Source: Oscillospiraceae bacterium (GTDB taxonomy: Bacteria; Bacillota; Clostridia; Oscillospirales; CAG-382). Taken from it: a stretch of DNA of 52,330 nucleotides. Numbering within the stretch: position 1 is the stretch's first letter; each line of letters begins with the position of its first letter. This document shows, in pieces, positions 47,160 to 52,330 of the stretch. The position numbers were made by a program, and so were the translations under genes. The stretch is taken from NCBI GenBank assembly GCA_015065225.1, contig SVQR01000003.1, positions 1 through 52,330 of the forward strand. The letters are read 5' to 3'. Under the pieces are notes generated by a model. That model had not been told where the DNA came from. It did no database searches and was given only the letters and a program-made list of their open reading frames with translations.

Positions 47160-47493
47160 TTTTTGCCCGGACGCCCGGGCGGGCACATTCGCGCACCGAG
47201 GTTTGGTTTAGGCTCGGTCTTTTGTTCATGCGATGTGCCATGTTTGCCGCCAACACACGGCGACAAACTCCTTCTTATTTTGGGTGCTCTGCAAAGTGAG
47301 ACCTTATTCCGTTGTACGTCGGTCAACCCACGACCGCCGAACAAGGCATCGATTGTATGTGTGTTGCAAATTTGCAGGTACTATAAATTTGAAACATTTT
47401 TATTACATATCCCCATAGCAAACACAACAGAAGGTGAGACCATTGATTACAAGCCAAATTTGTAAACAAATTGAAAAAATACCCAAAAACTCC

Positions 47494-47522
47494 TTGACAA
47501 CCGCTTGAAAAGCTGATATAAT
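47494..47522 (+). promoter_or_regulatory. Perfect-consensus promoter upstream of rpoB
   Basis: TTGACA - 17 bp - TATAAT; predicted 5' UTR of about 185 nt to the ATG at 47715. Confidence 0.85.
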
Positions 47523-47714
47523 CCTAAAATGCATTATAATCGCTAGTATTGTGCAATGATATGATGAACTCATATGCCCATTCGACAAAAAGCGCTGAGT
47601 TTTTTTGTTGTGAGTATTTGAGAACTTTGTATCGAAACTGCTCGAAATTTCAGCGATTTGAACAATAAAAGCGGAAAAATAAAACCCTAAGTTTAAGGAG
47701 TGTGATTGCTAATT

Positions 47715-50700
47715 ATGGTAAAACCCGTAAAACTCGGAAAGACCGTAAGACAGAGCTTTTCCAAGATCAACGAACTGCTCGAAATGCCCAACCTTATCGA
47801 AGTCCAGAAGGAATCCTTCGATTGGTTTGTAAAAGAGGGTCTTCGTGAAGTGCTTGAGGATGTTTCTCCTCTCGTTGACTATTCCGGAAATCTCAACATC
47901 GAATTTATCGACTATTCCATCGGCGCAAAGACAAAGTATCCCGTCGAGGAATGCAAGGAACGTGACGTCAACTATGCAGCACCTCTTGAAGTTAAGGTAA
48001 GACTTTCAAATAAGCTCACCGGTGAAGTTACCGACTCAAAGGTATTCATGGGTGATATCCCGCTTATGACAGAGACAGGTACCTTTGTTATCAACGGTGC
48101 GGAAAGAGTTATTGTGTCCCAGATTGTCCGTTCTCCCGGTATCTATTATGAATCGGCAACAGATAAGTCGGATAAGAAGACCTTTGCAACAACCGTTATC
48201 CCTTACAGAGGTGCATGGCTTGAGTACGAAACAGATGCAAATGACATCTTCTATGTAAGAATAGATAAGAACAGAAAGCTCCCCGTTACGGTACTTATAA
48301 GAGCTCTCGGCGTAGGTGCTGACAATCAGTCCCGTGATGACGACGTTATTGCTGTGTTCGGCGATGACATCAAGGTGCTTGAGACACTCAAGAAGGATAC
48401 ATCCGAAACAGATGCCCTCAAGAGCGGTACAACTCCCAGAGAGGAAGCACTCAAGGAGATCTACAAGAAGCTCCGTCCCGGTGATCCGCCTCTTGTTGAA
48501 TCCGCAGAGCTTCTCCTGCATAACCTCTTCTTTGATCCCAAGCGTTACGATATTTCCGCTGTCGGACGTTATAAGTTCAATAAGAAGCTTTCCATCGCGA
48601 AGAGAATTGCAGGCTTTGAGCTTGCAGAGGATGTGTTCTCTCCCTTTACCGGCGAATGTCTCTTTGAAAAGGGAAAGATCCTTACAAAGGCTGATGCTGA
48701 AGCTATAGAGAACGCAGGTGTCTGCGAGGCTTACATCATGTCCAACGAGATCAACACCGAACCTGTAAAGTTCAAGGTGTTCACCAACGGTGCGATAGAT
48801 ATATATGCTCTTGAAGCAGGTATCATCCCCAAGGATTACGATCTTTCATCCCTTGAAATCACCGAAAAGGTGAACGGTGCTGTTCTCAAGGAAATCCTTG
48901 ATGCGACAGACAATGAAAAGGACTTCCTTGATCAGTTTGAGCTTCGTCGCGATGAACTCATTCCCAGACACATTACAAAAGAAGATATATTTGCTACAAT
49001 AAACTATCTCCTTTGTCTTGTCCATAACTCCGGTACGGTTGATGATATCGACCATCTCGGCAACCGTCGTCTCAGATGTGTAGGTGAGCTTCTTCAGAAC
49101 CAGATGAGAATAGGCTTTGCGAGAATGGATAAGATAGTCAAGGAAAGAATGACCATGCAGGATCAGGATAATATGAAGGTACAGAACCTCATTAATATCC
49201 GTCCTATCGTATCCGCAATAAAGGAATTCTTCGGATCATCTCCTCTTTCCCAGTTCATGGATCAGTCCAACCCTCTTGCGGAGCTTACTCATAAGAGAAG
49301 ACTTTCCGCTCTCGGTCCGGGCGGTCTCTCAAGAGACAGAGCATCCTTTGAAGTTCGAGACGTACATTATACCCATTACGGAAGAATGTGTCCCATCGAG
49401 ACTCCCGAAGGTCCTAACATCGGTCTTATTTCCTACCTTTCAACATATGCTAAGATCAACAAGTTCGGCTTTATAGAAGCTCCTTACCGTAAGGTCGACA
49501 AGGAGACAGGCAGAGTTACCGAAGAAGTTGTATATATGACAGCGGACGTGGAAGACCAGTACGTTGTTGCTCAGGCTAACGAACCTCTTACAGACGAAGG
49601 CTACTTCGTAAATAAGAGAGTAACGGTTCGTAACAGGGAAGAAATCCTTGAAGTCGATATGGAAAAGGTCGACTACATGGACGTATCTCCCAAGATGGTG
49701 GTATCCGTTGCAACAGCCTGCATCCCCTTCCTTGAAAACGACGACAACACCAGAGCTCTGATGGGTTCAAACATGCAGAAGCAGGCAGTTCCGCTTATGA
49801 TGTGCGACAATCCTATCGTAGCTACAGGTATGGAATACAAGGCAGCCGTTGACTCGGGCGTTGTTATCTGCGCAAACGAGGACGGTGTCGTAACAAAGGT
49901 AACATCCGACTATATCAAGATCATGGACGATCTTGGCAACGAACACGTTTATGAGCTTCTCAAGTTCAAACGTTCCAACCAGGGCACTTGTGTTAACCAG
50001 AGACCTATCGTTGACTCCGGCGAAAGAGTTACAAAGGGTCAGGTAATTGCAGACGGTCCCGCAACAAAGAACGGCGAGATAGCCCTCGGTAAGAACGCCC
50101 TCATCGGCTTCATGACCTGGGAAGGCTACAACTACGAGGACGCCGTACTCCTTAACGAAAATCTCGTAAGAAATGACGTTTATACCTCTATCCATATAGA
50201 AGAATATACACACGAAGCCAGAGATACAAAGCTCGGTCCGGAAGAGATCACTCGCGAGATCCCCAATGTCGGTGAGGATGCTCTCAAGAACCTTACACTT
50301 GACGGTATCATCTGTAAGGGTGCCGAGGTTCAGGCGGGCGATATTCTTGTAGGTAAGGTAACACCCAAGGGTGAAACAGAGCTTACCGCAGAAGAAAGAC
50401 TTCTCCGCGCTATCTTCGGTGAAAAGGCAAGGGAAGTAAGAGATACATCTCTCAGAGTTCCTCACGGTGAATCCGGTATCATCCTTGATGTAAGGGAATT
50501 CACAAGAGAGAACGGCGACGAGCTGGGTCCGGGTGTAAACAAGGTAGTCAAGATCTACATCGCACAGAAGAGAAAGATCTCTGTAGGTGACAAGATGGCG
50601 GGTCGTCACGGTAATAAGGGTGTCGTTTCACGTATCCTTCCTCCCGAAGATATGCCCTTCCTTGCAGACGGTACTCCTCTTGATATAGTTCTTAATCCTC

Positions 50701-51461
50701 TGGGCGTTCCTTCCCGAATGAATATCGGACAGGTGCTTGAAGTGCATCTCGGTATTGCGGCAAAGAAGCTCGGATGGAAGATAATGACTCCCGTATTTGA
50801 CGGTGCAAACGAAAAGGATATCGAAGAGTGTCTCAAGATGGCAGGTATGTCCGAGGACGGAAAGTCCATACTTTACGACGGACGTACAGGTGAGAGATTT
50901 GATAACCCCGTAACTGTAGGTATCATGTATTACCTCAAGCTCCACCACCTTGTTGATGATAAGATCCATGCTCGTTCCACAGGTCCTTATTCACTTGTAA
51001 CTCAGCAGCCTCTGGGCGGTAAGGCTCAGTTCGGCGGTCAGAGATTCGGTGAAATGGAAGTTTGGGCACTTGAGGCGTACGGTGCGGCTTATACACTTCA
51101 GGAAATACTCACAGTGAAGTCGGACGACGTTGTGGGACGTGTAAAGGCATACGAAGCTATCGTCAAGGGACAGAATATCCCCACTCCCGGTGTTCCCGAA
51201 TCCTTCAAGGTGCTTGTGCGTGAGCTTCAGTCTCTTGCTCTCGACATTCAGATACTTGACAATGACGGCAACGAGATAAGACTCAAGGATTACTCGGACG
51301 ACACAGAAATGCTCCGTAACATTCCCGGTTCTTCCGAAGATTTCGCAAAGGACGAGGAATATGTTACAAACGAAGATGAACTTGCAGGAAGCTTCAGAAC
51401 AGGTGAGGCCGACGAAATGGACTCTGACGCAGATCTCGATTTCGGCGACGGTCAGGAATGA
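47715..51461 (+). CDS. rpoB: DNA-directed RNA polymerase subunit beta
   Basis: [105 protein letters not shown]. Confidence 0.99.
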   Translation: MVKPVKLGKTVRQSFSKINELLEMPNLIEVQKESFDWFVKEGLREVLEDVSPLVDYSGNLNIEFIDYSIGAKTKYPVEECKERDVNYAAPLEVKVRLSNKLTGEVTDSKVFMGDIPLMTETGTFVINGAERVIVSQIVRSPGIYYESATDKSDKKTFATTVIPYRGAWLEYETDANDIFYVRIDKNRKLPVTVLIRALGVGADNQSRDDDVIAVFGDDIKVLETLKKDTSETDALKSGTTPREEALKEIYKKLRPGDPPLVESAELLLHNLFFDPKRYDISAVGRYKFNKKLSIAKRIAGFELAEDVFSPFTGECLFEKGKILTKADAEAIENAGVCEAYIMSNEINTEPVKFKVFTNGAIDIYALEAGIIPKDYDLSSLEITEKVNGAVLKEILDATDNEKDFLDQFELRRDELIPRHITKEDIFATINYLLCLVHNSGTVDDIDHLGNRRLRCVGELLQNQMRIGFARMDKIVKERMTMQDQDNMKVQNLINIRPIVSAIKEFFGSSPLSQFMDQSNPLAELTHKRRLSALGPGGLSRDRASFEVRDVHYTHYGRMCPIETPEGPNIGLISYLSTYAKINKFGFIEAPYRKVDKETGRVTEEVVYMTADVEDQYVVAQANEPLTDEGYFVNKRVTVRNREEILEVDMEKVDYMDVSPKMVVSVATACIPFLENDDNTRALMGSNMQKQAVPLMMCDNPIVATGMEYKAAVDSGVVICANEDGVVTKVTSDYIKIMDDLGNEHVYELLKFKRSNQGTCVNQRPIVDSGERVTKGQVIADGPATKNGEIALGKNALIGFMTWEGYNYEDAVLLNENLVRNDVYTSIHIEEYTHEARDTKLGPEEITREIPNVGEDALKNLTLDGIICKGAEVQAGDILVGKVTPKGETELTAEERLLRAIFGEKAREVRDTSLRVPHGESGIILDVREFTRENGDELGPGVNKVVKIYIAQKRKISVGDKMAGRHGNKGVVSRILPPEDMPFLADGTPLDIVLNPLGVPSRMNIGQVLEVHLGIAAKKLGWKIMTPVFDGANEKDIEECLKMAGMSEDGKSILYDGRTGERFDNPVTVGIMYYLKLHHLVDDKIHARSTGPYSLVTQQPLGGKAQFGGQRFGEMEVWALEAYGAAYTLQEILTVKSDDVVGRVKAYEAIVKGQNIPTPGVPESFKVLVRELQSLALDIQILDNDGNEIRLKDYSDDTEMLRNIPGSSEDFAKDEEYVTNEDELAGSFRTGEADEMDSDADLDFGDGQE

Positions 51462-51568
51462 TATCCGCACACCGATCGAGATAAAAAGAACAGAGCAACA
51501 TCTTGCGTAAACGAAAATTAACGGGTGGATATACACCTGTGACTACAAGTAAAGGAGCGCATATATAG

Positions 51569-52330
51569 ATGGATCAGATGCAGCATAATGAATTTGATGC
51601 AATAAAAATCGGTCTTGCCGACCCTGATATGATACGTCAGTGGTCATACGGCGAGGTTAAAAAAGCCGAAACAATAAACTACCGTACACAGAAGCCTGAA
51701 AAAGAGGGTCTGTTCTGCGAAAAAATCTTCGGACCGACAAAAGACCTTGAGTGTAGCTGCGGCAAGTACAAGAGAGTACGCTACAAGGGCAAGGTCTGCG
51801 AAAAGTGCGGTGTTGAGATAACCACAAACAAGGTAAGAAGAGAAAGAATGGGACATATCGAGCTCGCAGCTCCCGTATCCCATATCTGGTACTTCAAGGC
51901 TATTCCCTCAAGAATGGGACTTCTCCTTGATATTTCTCCCAAGATACTTGAAAAGGTATTGTACTTCGCTCAGTTTATCGTAACAGATCCCGGTGTTGGT
52001 ACAAACCTCATCCTCGGTCAGCCCCTTACAATGGAAGAATATGCCGACAGACGCGAAAAGTTCGGCAACGGCTTCAAAGCAGAGATGGGCGCAGAGGCAA
52101 TAAAGGCTCTTCTTCAGCAGATAGACTGCGAAAAGCTCGCAGAGCAGCTGAAAGCCGAGCTTGCCGAATCCACAGGACAGAAGCAGGTAAGGATAGTAAA
52201 GAGACTGGAAGTTGTTGAAGCTTTCAGAAAGAGCGGCAACAAGCCCGAATGGATGATCCTTGACGTCATTCCGGTAATTCCTCCGGAAATTCGTCCTATG
52301 GTACAGCTTGACGGTGGCAGATTTGCAACA
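51569..52330 (+). CDS. rpoC: DNA-directed RNA polymerase subunit beta' (N-terminal part, truncated by window end)
   Basis: Own translation: [83 protein letters not shown] (zinc-binding Cys); RBS aaaggagc. Confidence 0.98.
   Translation, partial: MDQMQHNEFDAIKIGLADPDMIRQWSYGEVKKAETINYRTQKPEKEGLFCEKIFGPTKDLECSCGKYKRVRYKGKVCEKCGVEITTNKVRRERMGHIELAAPVSHIWYFKAIPSRMGLLLDISPKILEKVLYFAQFIVTDPGVGTNLILGQPLTMEEYADRREKFGNGFKAEMGAEAIKALLQQIDCEKLAEQLKAELAESTGQKQVRIVKRLEVVEAFRKSGNKPEWMILDVIPVIPPEIRPMVQLDGGRFAT

Noticed and set aside
47018-47344. 108-aa minus-strand ORF over the terminator and GC-rich segment
   Set aside because: Spans a terminator hairpin and the end of the dockerin gene; Pro/Arg-rich product typical of GC-rich non-coding DNA.
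49767-50609. 280-aa minus-strand ORF inside rpoB
   Set aside because: Shadow ORF of highly conserved rpoB.
1-52330. tRNA, rRNA, CRISPR arrays, phage or conjugation genes
   Set aside because: None seen by eye; no phage structural, integrase or relaxase motifs. tRNAscan-SE, Infernal and a CRISPR finder would be decisive.

Overview
This is an ordinary low-to-mid GC Clostridia-type (Oscillospiraceae/Ruminococcaceae-like, by inference) chromosomal or MAG segment. About 47 kb of glycan-catabolic accessory genes ends abruptly at a core rpoB-rpoC operon. The accessory part holds glycoside hydrolases (GH51, GH31, GH127, GH3-like, a GH27/36-like barrel), two BNR/Asp-box sialidase-like proteins, five Gfo/Idh/MocA oxidoreductases and a sugar isomerase-like TIM barrel. 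It also has a glycyl radical enzyme, six AraC-type HTH modules, two secreted dockerin-like proteins and an SLH/beta-helix surface protein. Housekeeping genes (RelQ-like synthetase, PHP, RuvX) are interspersed. The most unusual item is an uninterrupted 559-codon ORF fusing a sialidase-like Asp-box propeller to an AraC HTH, a candidate one-component glycan-sensing regulator. A close relative of that HTH is encoded alone beside the glycyl radical enzyme. Other items worth checking are an amidohydrolase fused to a GNAT_C-like acyltransferase module, an orphan GCYE-type glycyl radical enzyme, and 21-bp-spaced direct repeats between divergent araC/Gfo pairs. A further one is a decayed IS3-family end joined to a truncated pectin-lyase-fold gene. 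All family calls come from motif recognition by eye. No database search was run.
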